Notes: generated by a model from the letters alone, not told the origin. 64,000 nt of DNA from Streptomyces sp. 35G-GA-8 (GCF_023534745.1 NZ_JAMHJQ010000016.1:62001-126000), one strand, 5' to 3'; counted from the stretch's first letter, positions 25,366-35,178 are shown. Made by a program: numbers and translations.

Positions 25366-28300
25366 ATGCGCACACAGACGCGAAGACTTCTCACGGCCGT
25401 CCTGGCCCTGGCTCTCCTTGCGATAGCGGGTGTCGTCCCGTCCTGGGCGTCGCCCCGAGACCGGCCGCCGTCCACGGCTTCGTCGAACATCGCCCAGGCT
25501 GAGGCCCGGACGGCTGCGGACATACCTGAACCACCCGAGGCCATGACCCTGACTGAGCGGCGCAAGCAGGTAGCGCAGGAGCGGGACGAGCTCTCGCCCA
25601 TGCGCAACTATGCGCGCTCGCCAGGCACGGAGCCGACCGAGAAGCCGCACAGCCGTCCCAACGCGCAGCCCAAGAAGGGCCCGGCGGCGAACAGTGAGGC
25701 GACGCCCTTCTCGGCGGCCGCCACCGTCGGCCCGAAATGGGTATCAATCTCTAACGGGGTGTGGCCCGGCAGCTTCTTCATTGGCGGGCACCTACAGTTC
25801 GCCTCGGGCACCGGTGCGAACTACTCCGGATTGTGGATATTCATCCTGGACGAGGCCGGGAAGATCGTTCACGACTGGGAGATCGACAAGGCCACCTACG
25901 ACCCGGCTGGCAAGGGGATCATGGACAGCGGGGCCTGGTGCTACGGCTGGTGGCCGGCCAGTCAGCTCCCTGTCGACCAATGCTTCTGGTGGGCTAACAC
26001 CGCGCTGGATGGCCCACTTGAGGATGGTAAGAAGTATTACGCATGGATTTACACCAAGGGTACGGACGGTACGTGGGACCCCTACGGCACCACCTCTCCG
26101 CTGATCGAGGCGTTCTACACCCCGGACATCCCAGGTGCCCAGGCGGGCATCTGCTCCTGCTACGCGCAGGCGAACCGTGCCGACCCGGTCAACACGGCGA
26201 CCGGCATGTTCTACGAGCAGCTCACGGACGCCTCGTTGGTGGGTCCCGGCGTGCCCCTGGCCCTGGAGCGGACCTACCGTTCGGACTCATCTGCCACCGG
26301 TTTGCTGGGGCGCGGGTGGGCGACGCCCTTCGATGCGGGGCTGACCGTAGCGACGGGGAAGGTGACGTACCGGGCGGACGACGGGGCGTCGTTCGTGTTC
26401 ACACAGGCCAGTGACGGCACGTACACAGCTCCGGCGGGTTCAACGGCCAAGCTGGTCAAGGGCACGAGCACCTATACGCTCACCACGCCGGACCACACCA
26501 GACGGACCTTCGACAGCGGGGGGCTGCTGACCTCTGTGGTCGACACGGCCGGCAAGGGGCTGAGCCTGACGTACGCGTCCGGCAAGCTCGCTGCCGTCAA
26601 GGACGCAGCCGACCGCACGACCACCTTCACCACCGGCACCGACGGACTGCTGTCCAAGGTGAGCCTGCCGGACGGCACCTCGGTGTCGTACGGCTATACC
26701 GATGGTCTGCTGGCCTCGGTGACCGACCCGGCCGGGAAGACGTCCTCCTACGCGTACGGCGCGGACAAGCGGCTTTCCTCGTACACCGACCCGGCGGGTG
26801 GCAAGGTCGCCAACACCTACGACAGCGCGGGCCGCGTCACGTCGCAGACGGACCAGAACGGCAAGACCACCACATTCACCTGGGACAGCAGCACCGGTTC
26901 GGCGCACACCACGGCCCCCGACGGCGGGGTGTGGACCGACGTGTACGCCGCCAACGTCCTGATGGAGACGATCGACCCGTACGGCGAGAGCATCAGCTAC
27001 GACTACGACCGCTATCTGCGGCCCATCTCCATCACCGACCAGCGCGGCAACACCACGGAGATGACGTACGACAGCGCCGGGCGGATGCTCACCCGCAGCG
27101 CGCCGTCGGCCCTCGGCTACTCGGAGAGCTGGACCTACGACACCTCGGGCAACATCACCAGCCACACCGACGGCCGTCTCAACAAGACGACGTACGCGTA
27201 CAACACGTCGAACCAGCTGACCTTGACCACGGACCCGATGGGCGGCGCAACCGCCTACACCTACACCACGCTCGGTGCCCTCGCCACCGTGAAGACCCCG
27301 CGCGGCAAGGTCACCACCTACGGCTACGACACGGCAGGCAACCGGGCATCGGTCACCACCACGCTCGGCGAGAAGACCACGTTCACCTATGACAAGGCCG
27401 GCCGGATCCTGTCCAAGACGGACCCACGCGGCAACGTCGCGGGAGCCGACCCGGCTCCTTACACCACGACGTACACCTATGACGGGCGTGGTCTCCTCAG
27501 CTCGGCCACCGATCCGCTGGGCAACACCACGGCCTACGAGTACAACGGTGCCGAGCAGTTGACGTCCGCGCGAAATCCGGCGGGCGACATCACCACGTTC
27601 GGCTACGACGACGCCGGACACCCGACCCGGACCACCGATCCGTCCGGCAAGTCCGCCACCCGCACCTACGACGCGAGCGGGCGACTCGCCTCCGAGACCG
27701 ACGCGGCCGGCAACAAGACCACCTACACCTACGACAAGGTGGGCCGCCTGCTCACCACCGTCTCGCCGCGCGGCAACGTCTCCGGCACCGACCCGGCCGC
27801 CTACACCACGAGCTACACCTACGACGCCGCTGGTAACCAGACCAAGGTCACCGGTCCCACCGGTGCGTCCACCACCACGACGTATGACGCGATCAACCGA
27901 CCCCTCGTGGTCGCCGACCCACTGACCCACACCACCGGGTACACCTACGACGCCAACGACAACGTCACCAAGACCACCGACGCCGCAAGCAAGACGCTCA
28001 CCTCCGTCTACGACAAGAACAATCGGCTCACCAGCAGCACCAACCAGCTGAGCAAGACCACCTCCTACGCGTACGACGCCGACGGCAACCTGCTCAGCAG
28101 CACCTCACCGCTCGGCAACAAGGCGAGCTGGACCTACGACGACGACGGCCGCCGAGCCACCGCGGTCGACCCCCGAGGCAACGCCACCGGCGCCAACCCC
28201 GCCCAGTACACGACCACCTATGGCTACGACCCGGCGGGCAACCCCACGACCGTCACCGACCCACTCGGCGGCGTGACCGCCACCGCCTACGACGCGGTGA

Positions 28301-30714
28301 ACAACGTCGTCAAGCAGACGGACGCCGACAAGCGCACCACCACCTACGGCTATAACAACCTCGACCAGCTGAGCAAGGTCACCGCACCCGGCGGCGCCGT
28401 CACCACCTACGGCTACGACAAAGTCGGCAATGTCACCCAGCGCACCGACGCCAACGACCACGTCACCACGTACGGCTATGACTCCGCACACCGTCTCACC
28501 TCGGTCACCGACCCGCTGAAACGAGAGACGACCTACAGCTACGACGCCGACAACAACCTCGTCAAAACGACCACGCCCCGGGGATCCACCACTTACTCGT
28601 TCGACCAGCGGGGACTCCCCACCAAGGTTGACTACTCGGACACCACGCCCGACGTGACGTTCGGCTACGACGACGCCGGGCGCATGACTGCCCGCGCCAA
28701 CTCCAAGATATCCGAGGACTTCGTCTACGACGCCGTAGGCAACCTCACCAAGACACGCGGCTTCGCCTACACCTACGATGCCGCCGGACAGATGCTCACC
28801 CGCAAATACTCCGACGGCAACACCCTCACCTACACCTACGACAACGACGGCCGCACCTCCACGATGGCGGCCGACAGCAAGACCACCACTTACACCTGGG
28901 ACGCAGTCGGCAACCTGACCAAGTCGGCGCTGCCCAACACCGAGACCGAGGACCGCACCTACGACCGGGCGGGCCGCCTGACAGCCGTCGCCTCCGCCAA
29001 AGCGGGCGCCACGGTAACCAAGACCGCTCTCACCCTCTCCGCCGCAGGTCTGCCCTCCCACGTCGACGTCACCCGGGCCGGTGTCGGCACCGGTGGCTAT
29101 GACCAGACCTACGACGCGGCCGGCCGCCTCACCTCCGGCTGCTACACCCAGCCCTGGGTTACCGGCTGCGCGGCGAGCCGCACCACGTCCTACACCTACG
29201 ACAAGGTCGGCAACCGCCTCACCTCCACCCTCGGTACCGCCTCCACCAGCTACGTCTACGACGCGGCCGACCAGCTCACCTCGACCACTACCGGCACCAC
29301 GACCACCGCCTACGGCTACGACACCGAGGGCAACCAGACCAAGGCGGGCACCGACACCTACACCTACGACCTGGCCGGACAGATATCCGCCGCCACCGTC
29401 GCCGGCGCCTCCTACACCTACGACCACGACGCCAGCGGCAACCAGGTCGCCACCGCCGAGGCTGGCACCGTCACCAACCGCACCCAGTGGGACCCCAACG
29501 CACCCCAGCCGATCCTTGCCACCGAGTACGACAGCGCCTGGGCGATCAAGCAGTCCTACCGCTACGACCCGCTCGGGCAGCCCACCGCCACCAAGACCGG
29601 CACCGGGGCCCTCTTCTACTACCACCACGACACCCAGGGCTCACCGGTCGACGTCACCAGCAGCACCGGCACCCTCCACCAGCGCTGGGCCTACGACCCG
29701 TACGGCACCCGCGTCCTCAACACCACCACCAGCGGCGCCCCCACCAGCACCCCCTCATACACCGGCGCCCGCTACGAGACCACCACCGGCAACCTCGACC
29801 TCCACGCCCGCCAGTACAACACCGCCACCGGCCGCTTCACGAGCCCCGACCCCGCGACCCGCGACCAGTCGACCCCGGGGATCTCGCCGTACGCGTACGC
29901 CGACAACGTCCCCACCCTCCTGACCGACCCCAGCGGCCTGACACCCGACGACCCCAACAACGAACGCGTCGACAGCATCGGCGAAGCACTCGGCATCTTC
30001 GGCGACGCCTTCGTCGACGTCTTCACGTCCCCGTACGTGTTCCTCCAGGACGCACACGACGCGTTCACCGGCGAAAACGGCGGCGCCGGCGGCTTCGTCG
30101 ACAAATACCTCCCCGTACGCCCCGCCTACCGCCTCTACCGCGCCGAAGACATGCTCCGCCAACAAGGCTGCGAGGCCCTTGCCGACCAATACGCCAAAGC
30201 CGCCGACGAACTCAGCCAACAGATCGCCCTCACCGGCATCGGGGGACTGACCGGCTGGCGACGGGCAGCGGTGGCTCCTCGCGGTGCGGCTGGAGCAACC
30301 GTGATGGGGGTTCCGCCTGCCGCGTCGTTCACCTGGGCCGGCGGAAGCGTCCGCTACACGAGGACTGCCACGGCGATCGGCGACGATGCAAACACGATCC
30401 AGAATCTTCTGCGGTCGAAGGGGAACTACGGGCACGACGTCATTGTTCACGGCAATGAACAGGGAGAATTCATCGTCGACGGCAAGATAACCCACCCGCA
30501 GCAAATCGCTGATTTGGTCAGAGAGAATCCGTACTACGATGGGGGTCCCATCCAGCTGGTCACCTGCCACGGCGCCTGCAAGGCCGCAGGCGAACTCTCC
30601 GAGGCGCTCGGTGGCGTGGAGGTGAGAAACGCGAGCGGCCATCAGGTGGACCTCGATCGACGGACCGGCAAGGTCCGCGAATGGCCTGAGGGCAGCCTGG
30701 GCGACCCGAAGTAA
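25366..30714 (+). CDS. secreted RHS/YD-repeat polymorphic toxin protein
   Basis: The 1,782-residue protein begins with a Sec signal (hydrophobic LLTAVLALALLAIAGVV, about 8-24). A DUF6531-like region (DPVNTATGMFYEQ, near 276) leads into a long run of YD repeats (about 390-1370), such as TYTYDKVGRL and TYGYDSAHRL, which form the RHS shell. The core ends with YDPYGTRVLN (near 1444), RFTSPDPATRDQ and LTDPSGLTPDD (near 1520). The last 255 residues differ from the shell and form the toxin tip. Around H1695 (DVIVHGN) and C1734 (LVTCHGAC) it resembles clan CD cysteine peptidases. It is followed by a candidate immunity gene. The protein probably acts on neighbouring cells; the tip activity is inference. 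Confidence 0.88.
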   Translation: MRTQTRRLLTAVLALALLAIAGVVPSWASPRDRPPSTASSNIAQAEARTAADIPEPPEAMTLTERRKQVAQERDELSPMRNYARSPGTEPTEKPHSRPNAQPKKGPAANSEATPFSAAATVGPKWVSISNGVWPGSFFIGGHLQFASGTGANYSGLWIFILDEAGKIVHDWEIDKATYDPAGKGIMDSGAWCYGWWPASQLPVDQCFWWANTALDGPLEDGKKYYAWIYTKGTDGTWDPYGTTSPLIEAFYTPDIPGAQAGICSCYAQANRADPVNTATGMFYEQLTDASLVGPGVPLALERTYRSDSSATGLLGRGWATPFDAGLTVATGKVTYRADDGASFVFTQASDGTYTAPAGSTAKLVKGTSTYTLTTPDHTRRTFDSGGLLTSVVDTAGKGLSLTYASGKLAAVKDAADRTTTFTTGTDGLLSKVSLPDGTSVSYGYTDGLLASVTDPAGKTSSYAYGADKRLSSYTDPAGGKVANTYDSAGRVTSQTDQNGKTTTFTWDSSTGSAHTTAPDGGVWTDVYAANVLMETIDPYGESISYDYDRYLRPISITDQRGNTTEMTYDSAGRMLTRSAPSALGYSESWTYDTSGNITSHTDGRLNKTTYAYNTSNQLTLTTDPMGGATAYTYTTLGALATVKTPRGKVTTYGYDTAGNRASVTTTLGEKTTFTYDKAGRILSKTDPRGNVAGADPAPYTTTYTYDGRGLLSSATDPLGNTTAYEYNGAEQLTSARNPAGDITTFGYDDAGHPTRTTDPSGKSATRTYDASGRLASETDAAGNKTTYTYDKVGRLLTTVSPRGNVSGTDPAAYTTSYTYDAAGNQTKVTGPTGASTTTTYDAINRPLVVADPLTHTTGYTYDANDNVTKTTDAASKTLTSVYDKNNRLTSSTNQLSKTTSYAYDADGNLLSSTSPLGNKASWTYDDDGRRATAVDPRGNATGANPAQYTTTYGYDPAGNPTTVTDPLGGVTATAYDAVNNVVKQTDADKRTTTYGYNNLDQLSKVTAPGGAVTTYGYDKVGNVTQRTDANDHVTTYGYDSAHRLTSVTDPLKRETTYSYDADNNLVKTTTPRGSTTYSFDQRGLPTKVDYSDTTPDVTFGYDDAGRMTARANSKISEDFVYDAVGNLTKTRGFAYTYDAAGQMLTRKYSDGNTLTYTYDNDGRTSTMAADSKTTTYTWDAVGNLTKSALPNTETEDRTYDRAGRLTAVASAKAGATVTKTALTLSAAGLPSHVDVTRAGVGTGGYDQTYDAAGRLTSGCYTQPWVTGCAASRTTSYTYDKVGNRLTSTLGTASTSYVYDAADQLTSTTTGTTTTAYGYDTEGNQTKAGTDTYTYDLAGQISAATVAGASYTYDHDASGNQVATAEAGTVTNRTQWDPNAPQPILATEYDSAWAIKQSYRYDPLGQPTATKTGTGALFYYHHDTQGSPVDVTSSTGTLHQRWAYDPYGTRVLNTTTSGAPTSTPSYTGARYETTTGNLDLHARQYNTATGRFTSPDPATRDQSTPGISPYAYADNVPTLLTDPSGLTPDDPNNERVDSIGEALGIFGDAFVDVFTSPYVFLQDAHDAFTGENGGAGGFVDKYLPVRPAYRLYRAEDMLRQQGCEALADQYAKAADELSQQIALTGIGGLTGWRRAAVAPRGAAGATVMGVPPAASFTWAGGSVRYTRTATAIGDDANTIQNLLRSKGNYGHDVIVHGNEQGEFIVDGKITHPQQIADLVRENPYYDGGPIQLVTCHGACKAAGELSEALGGVEVRNASGHQVDLDRRTGKVREWPEGSLGDPK

Positions 30715-30827
30715 ACCAGCCCAGAAGTAGTCCGGAGGGTGCGCCAGGACCGGGGGCCCTGGCGCACCCTCATGCGCTAACGTGATCATATCCAACGCCG
30801 TCAGCAGCCCGACCAGGAGGACGTCGC

Positions 30828-31232
30828 ATGCGCCAAGTCACCCCCCTCGGCTTGTTCGGCAGTATCTCCGGCCAGTCCCGCTTCAGCCGCAACGCGGAGG
30901 AAATCAAGGAACTCTCCGGTCAGATACCCGTACACGAACGCGCACGCGTTGCGGAATATCTGAGAGCGGCACCCGTGATTATCGCCCTCATGGGACACAC
31001 AGAGGACGTCTTGGGTCAGAAATTCTCCGTAATGGGCGGATCCGCCCTTCACAGCGACGGCACCTACTACTGGCGTCGCGACACAGCCGAGTACGTGGAG
31101 ACCTACGGCACGCGCCTTCCTTCCGCATTCATGGAACACGGCGCGAGGGTGAAATGGATCGTGCCTCCTCTCACTGATGAAGAAGTCATGGAGATCGACG
31201 ATTTCTTCATGTCTCTCCGCGCACAGGGCTGA
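30828..31232 (+). CDS. candidate immunity protein for the RHS tip
   Basis: The 134-residue soluble protein starts at ATG 30828 with GGAGGA upstream, 113 bases after the RHS stop. It is small and of mixed charge, with no signal peptide and no recognised family. Its position directly after the toxin tip is the usual place of a cognate immunity gene, and this is the only ground for the call. Its base composition is slightly lower in GC than its neighbours, as is often seen for immunity genes. Confidence 0.6.
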   Translation: MRQVTPLGLFGSISGQSRFSRNAEEIKELSGQIPVHERARVAEYLRAAPVIIALMGHTEDVLGQKFSVMGGSALHSDGTYYWRRDTAEYVETYGTRLPSAFMEHGARVKWIVPPLTDEEVMEIDDFFMSLRAQG

Positions 31233-31330
31233 GCAGTCAGATTTCTGGATCCGGGATCCGCTTGGCCGGTTCGGCCACCGGAACAGGCTGTCCTGCAAGG
31301 GCCGACGACGCGCCGCCCGTCCGAGGGATT

Positions 31331-31389
31331 ACTGGTGGGGGTGCTGCTGGTAGTGGTGTTGAGGACGCGAGTGCCGTACGGGTCGTAGG
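31331..31389 (-). repeat. inverted orphan fragment of the RHS core
   Basis: Read on the minus strand this 59-bp piece encodes YDPYGTRVLNTTTSSTPTS, nearly identical to the RHS core segment encoded at about 29,691-29,752 on the plus strand. It is too short to be a gene and lies in opposite orientation just after the immunity gene. It is likely debris from recombination between RHS cassettes. Confidence 0.7.
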
Positions 31390-31729
31390 TCGACCGCCCG
31401 GGGAGATCGGACTTCAAGGTGGAACACTCTTCTGCGGACCCACCCTGTAGTCGACCCGTGAGCAGTCCGGAGGGCACGGCAAGGCCCTGACCTCAGCGCC
31501 CGCCGCCGTCTCCGACAGATGAGCTCTCGGGCGTGCTCGGCCTCTGGGCGGCGGGACCGACTCTGTCTTGGGCCGAGTTGGCCATGGTCGGCTGAGCCTG
31601 CCCCGAACTCCGCCCTCCACTGGAGCGGTACTCCACGCACTTCGTGGAGCCCGACGATGCCTCACATCAGGATGCGTGCCAGGTCCGGAGGACGGCCTGC
31701 GAGTAGCTCCGTCGCAGGCCAGGACAGTA

Positions 31730-31858
31730 ATGAACCCGCCCGAATCCCCAGACGAACAGCTGGAAAGCGTGCTGGTCCGCGCGAGTGAACGGGACTCCGA
31801 ATCCTTCGCGTGCGCATACGCCCCTGTCGCCATGGGCTCGAAGTCTCTCATCGCGTAG
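31730..31858 (+). pseudogene. possible fragment of an ECF sigma-factor N-terminus
   Basis: A 42-codon frame reads DEQLESVLVRASERDSESFA, which resembles the start of region 2 of ECF sigma factors, then stops. The match is short and by eye only. The rest of 31,401-32,027 holds no supported gene. Confidence 0.25.
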
Positions 31859-32027
31859 GCCAAGGCCACCCGAGTCGTCTTCGTAGCCGTCCCATCGCAA
31901 CCCAGCCCCGTCCCAGCCCTTCAGTGCGGTACACCAGGGTCAGAAACGGTCAATCCAACCGGCTCCAGTACAGCTCGCAGACCCAAGTAGTCCCTGGTCA
32001 GAGCGCTGCGGCACTCCAGAGCGCCGT

Positions 32028-32074
32028 TGATTCCCAAGCTCAGAGCGCGAGTTCGATTCTCGTCACCCGCTCCA
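32028..32074 (+). repeat. att scar 2: 3' fragment of tRNA-Gly(CCC)
   Basis: This copy reads TTCCCAAGCTCAGAGCGCGA then GTTCGATTCTCGTCACCCGC then TCCA, a perfect 3' tRNA half with encoded CCA. The 50 bp before it (from ACCCAAGTAGTCCCTGGTCA at 31981) are clearly related to the bases before scar 4 (from AACCCAAGTAATACCTGGCC at 56051), so scars 2 and 4 share an upstream flank that scars 1 and 3 do not. Confidence 0.82.
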
Positions 32075-32077
32075 CAC

Positions 32078-32117
32078 AAAAGCCCCAGGCCACCGGCCCG
32101 GGGCTTCCTTGTTGTCT
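32078..32117 (+). terminator. hairpin terminator after att scar 2
   Basis: AGCCCCAGGCC and GGCCCGGGGCT pair around a short loop and are followed by TCCTTGTTGTCT. It belongs with the tRNA-derived scar. Confidence 0.68.
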
Positions 32118-32519
32118 AGTCCAATCCGAGGACCGCGCACCACTTGTGCACGACATCTGGCGGTCAACAGGAGCAACGAACCGCACTTCGGCGCCCTGTC
32201 GAGCATACATTCGGATACGTTCTCGAATTCTGAGACCGACTTTGCGTGACGCGCGCCACACCTCTAGCCGCCCCAAAACTACTGACCGTCGCGGCTGTTG
32301 ATCGCGGCATGAGCACCCGCATCAGCCAACATGACTGCTGGAAAGCCGTGTTGGTGCCGAAGTGGACAGCCGTCGGGCGGACAGGGTCGAGCACTCAGCG
32401 TGACGAGACGCCAGTTCGGGGGCTGACGCCGCGTCACGTCAGCCCCCGAACGGTCGGCCAGTCCAGCGTCAGGCCCGGCGCACCACTTCCGCACCGCTTG
32501 CCTTGGCCTCGGCCACGTC
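32118..32519. other. no supported gene after scar 2
   Basis: Only shadow frames are seen. The sequence CGCACCACTTGTGCAC (32136-32151) repeats the flank found after scar 1. Confidence 0.3.
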
Positions 32520-33056
32520 ATGCCGTTCCGCGCTCACACGGGCGTCGAGTCCGGCCGCGACCTCCTTCTGCCGCTCCAGCGTCGAGGCCAGATCGGCGCC
32601 GAGCTGCCGAGCGGAAGCGGTGAGGGCGCGAACGTCTACAGGGAGGCCGACCCTCGCGCTTTGGTGGACCGCCCGACCAACCGGGAGCGCGGGACGGACG
32701 ACCGGGATCCTGATTGGACACTGTTCCTCAACCAAGCTGAACTGGTCTGTTTGGAGGGGATGTGCCGCCTCGACCTCGGTCAGACGGTGCGCGCTCAGTC
32801 GCGGAACAGAGGCATGTGCCTCGGCCGGCTCGCGACCGCAGCCTTCGGCGCAGGGGACATCGACCACAGTGTGGAAGCCACGAAGAAGGCGATCGGGCTG
32901 ATTCGGACGGCAGGCATGTCTTCCGCTCGGACAGTGCAGCAGTTGAAGATCGTCCACGATGGGCTGGCCCCTCATCAAAGAGCCACGGCGGGGGGCGGCC
33001 GGGCTAACGCACTCAGGCAGCACCCATCGGCCGGAACCCGGAGCGGTCAGCGTTAA
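32520..33056 (+). pseudogene. C-terminal fragment of a TPR-type regulator
   Basis: From about 32,700 the frame encodes a helical TPR-like end: LFLNQAELVCLEGMCRLDLG, then LGRLATAAFGAGDIDHSVEA, then KIVHDGLAPHQRA. This matches the end of Streptomyces XRE/TPR regulators, but the DNA-binding and first repeat parts are missing. It is convergent with cas2 and probably a relic. Confidence 0.5.
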
Positions 33057-33110
33057 CCGCACCTCGTGCGGACAGACGGAGAGCCGTCGCCCAGCGTGTT
33101 CGTGGTGCGG

Positions 33111-33497
33111 CTATGGGTTGCGGTTGCGGCTGCCGAATCTTCGGCGCTTGGACGCCTTGCTCCAGCCCGACGTGCCGGATGAACCCGCATCCACCGCAGA
33201 AGACGCGCTTCCAGGAGCGGGTCGTTCCGACGGGCGGAGGATCAGGGTCAGTCCCTCGTGGTCCACGGGGTGCCATTTGTGGTCGTGGGTGCGGAAGGTA
33301 TAGCCCTGCTCGGAGTTGGTGGAGTACGCGAGAAGGGCGCGGCCGTTCCCCGCGTACTGGCGGACCTCGTCCCACAAGGCGTCGCGGATACGTGCGCTGG
33401 GGTTGCCGAGAAAAACGCCGGGAGAGATCTCCAGGAGCCAGCGGGTGAGAAAGCCGCGCAGGCCCACAGGACAGTGGGTCAGGACGATGACGGTCAC
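33111..33497 (-). CDS. cas2: type I-E CRISPR-associated protein Cas2e
   Basis: The 128-residue protein is the I-E form of Cas2, which pairs with Cas1 to integrate new spacers. The opening MTVIVLTHCPVGLRGFLTRW and EISPGVFLGNPSARIRDALW are typical of Cas2e, as is YTFRTHDHKWHPVDHEGLTL. The C-terminus carries a basic tail of about 30 residues beyond the core. The GTG start overlaps the cas1 stop (GTGA). It is the last gene of the cas operon. Confidence 0.92.
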   Translation of the reverse strand: MTVIVLTHCPVGLRGFLTRWLLEISPGVFLGNPSARIRDALWDEVRQYAGNGRALLAYSTNSEQGYTFRTHDHKWHPVDHEGLTLILRPSERPAPGSASSAVDAGSSGTSGWSKASKRRRFGSRNRNP

Positions 33498-34471
33498 CAG
33501 ATGACACCGCCCTGTACGAGGGCGTCCTGCCTCGCCTCCTCGTCTCCGTAGTTGCGGCCGGCCGCCACCTCCGCACCCTTGTCGGAGAGGAGTAGGACGC
33601 GGTCGCCGCCGTCCGCAAGAGTGGCACCCACAGGTGCGAACAGCGCCTGGATGTCACGTACGCACCGGTCCAGCAGCCCGGTGGTGTTGATCCGGTCGCG
33701 AAGCGCCCGGCGCGTGCGGGACCCGATGTCCTCAGGGCCTTCGGCGGCCACGTCGAAGGCGACCGGGATGCCGATGTCTGTCTTGTAGAAGTCGGCGACG
33801 TCGAGGACGAAGGACAGTTCGTGGCCCGAGTGGACGAACCCGAGCCCCGGGCTGCACCCCAACGCCGCGACCACCGTCTGCGCGATGCCGTACATGCACT
33901 GAGCGGCGGCGGTGACGGCCTGGTTGGGCGGGTCGCCGGAGCCGAAGTCGCCGGGCGTGAACCGCCGACCGCACCAGGCGACTCCAGTACGGGCGGCCTG
34001 CTCCGCGTAACAGCGCTTGACCCGGTCGCCCTCGCGCCCCAGAAGTTGGCGCCGGGTGCAGCCCGCGGGCTCCTCGTCTGGGAAGCGCAGCCGGTACATG
34101 GCTCTCGCGACATCGAGCCTGGTCCGCTGGTTGGCCCACGCGACCGCTTGCGCCTCGACGAGGCCGGAGGAACGGCTCAGTGCCCGGCCGCCGGCGTAGA
34201 ACCGAACCCCTTGCTCGCCGACCCACACCACCACGGCTCCGCTCTCACCCAGAACAGCCATGGCCTGGTGCGTGATCCGAGTGCCCGGCCCCAGGAGCAG
34301 GGTGCCGATGGTCGCGGAGGGGATGTGGGTGACGCCGTCGGCGTCCTCGGCGGTGATGGCGTTGGCGTCGCGGTGCACGACGCAGCGTTCGAGATAGACG
34401 AAGGACAAGCGGTCACCGACACGGGTGAGTTGTCGCGGGCCGGCGGCCGGACGCCTGCCGACGGTGGTCAC
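33494..34471 (-). CDS. cas1: type I-E CRISPR integrase Cas1e
   Basis: The 325-residue protein is Cas1e, the metal-dependent spacer integrase. It shows SFVYLERCVVHRD at the N-terminus and the catalytic-region segments NQAVTAAAQCMYGIAQTVV, GFVHSGHELSFVLDVADFYK and IPVAFDVAAEG, in which the conserved Glu/His/Asp metal ligands reside. The GTG at 34471 is used because it lies three bases after the cas6e stop; an open frame upstream overlaps cas6e and is not homologous. Confidence 0.92.
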   Translation of the reverse strand: MTTVGRRPAAGPRQLTRVGDRLSFVYLERCVVHRDANAITAEDADGVTHIPSATIGTLLLGPGTRITHQAMAVLGESGAVVVWVGEQGVRFYAGGRALSRSSGLVEAQAVAWANQRTRLDVARAMYRLRFPDEEPAGCTRRQLLGREGDRVKRCYAEQAARTGVAWCGRRFTPGDFGSGDPPNQAVTAAAQCMYGIAQTVVAALGCSPGLGFVHSGHELSFVLDVADFYKTDIGIPVAFDVAAEGPEDIGSRTRRALRDRINTTGLLDRCVRDIQALFAPVGATLADGGDRVLLLSDKGAEVAAGRNYGDEEARQDALVQGGVIW

Positions 34472-34473
34472 CG

Positions 34474-35178
34474 CTACTCCGCCGGGGCGAGCGTCATGAG
34501 CCCGCAGCCGTACGCCTTGGCCTTGCCGAGGCCGACGGTGAGGGTGCGGCGCAGCGTGTCCGGGTCGAGGACCCGGAGGCGGCCGTCGTACGTGACGCGC
34601 GTCAGCTTCACCTCGTGCGCGCGGCCGTCGGACTGGTCCTTCTTGCCGAACGTGAGGTCGTGACGGTTGTGGACAACGACCTCGCGCCAGACGCCGTCGC
34701 GTCCGTCCGGCAGGCGTTCCGGTCGTTCCACGATCGCGAAGCCGGCATCGGTCTGCCGCTTGAGCAGCCAGTCCAGTTGGTGGCGCGGGGTGACATGCGC
34801 GGTGCGCTTCGTCGGCTCGGCGGCATGCCGACGGGTACTGTGCACGGGATTTGCAGTGAGCCTGAAGGCCCACGTGTCGTCAGGGGCGAGCCGGGCGAGG
34901 AAGGGGGCGTAGGGCGCGGTCTGCCAGCTGCCCGTCGTCGGCCAGCCGGCCTGCTCCACCAGATGCGTGAGGTCGGGCCGGTGCGGGCTGACGATGTAGA
35001 GCAGTACGTCGCTCCGCGAGTCCTGGTCCAGCCGCCACAGCACCCGGGGGCCGCCACCCTGGTGATCGACCTTCTCAGCGAAGGACGCCATCACCGCGGC
35101 GTGCAGGCTCTGAGGAGCAGTGAGGAGGCGGCGGGCACCCATGCGTGCGGTGTTGAAGCGGAATCGGGTCAGGAACAT
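34474..35178 (-). CDS. cas6e: type I-E crRNA endonuclease Cas6e
   Basis: The 234-residue protein (CasE/Cse3) cuts the CRISPR transcript within each repeat and stays on the crRNA in Cascade. It has the I-E opening MFLTRFRFNTARMGARRLL, the early histidine in APQSLHAAVMASF that is the catalytic candidate, and the C-terminal glycine-rich loop LTVGLGKAKAYGCGLMTLAP. It overlaps cas5e by ten bases and is immediately followed by cas1. Confidence 0.92.
   Translation of the reverse strand: MFLTRFRFNTARMGARRLLTAPQSLHAAVMASFAEKVDHQGGGPRVLWRLDQDSRSDVLLYIVSPHRPDLTHLVEQAGWPTTGSWQTAPYAPFLARLAPDDTWAFRLTANPVHSTRRHAAEPTKRTAHVTPRHQLDWLLKRQTDAGFAIVERPERLPDGRDGVWREVVVHNRHDLTFGKKDQSDGRAHEVKLTRVTYDGRLRVLDPDTLRRTLTVGLGKAKAYGCGLMTLAPAE

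Larger units (their letters stand above)
9961..32074. mobile_element. island A, bounded by tRNA-Gly att scars 1 and 2
   Basis: The interval between scars 1 and 2 carries the XRE-ImmA pair, the TfuA/YcaO cluster, TPR-type regulators, IS5 debris and the RHS locus. After both scars the downstream flank is related: the same type of hairpin, then TTGTTGTCTAG, then CGCACCACTTG(C/T)GCAC (10068-10083 and 32136-32151). That shared flank suggests the two scars belong to one insertion family. No intact integrase gene is present inside, so the element is probably immobile now. The island reading is inference from the repeats. Confidence 0.55.

Noticed and set aside
26440-29628. Two long leftward frames (about 496 and 507 residues) opposite the RHS gene
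   Set aside because: They are Val/Gly/Arg-rich mirror frames of the YD repeats. The plus-strand protein has signal peptide, domain order and an immunity gene.
33494-34873. Extending cas1 to 34,873
   Set aside because: The first 134 codons overlap cas6e on the same strand in another frame and do not look like Cas1; GTG 34471 gives the normal length.
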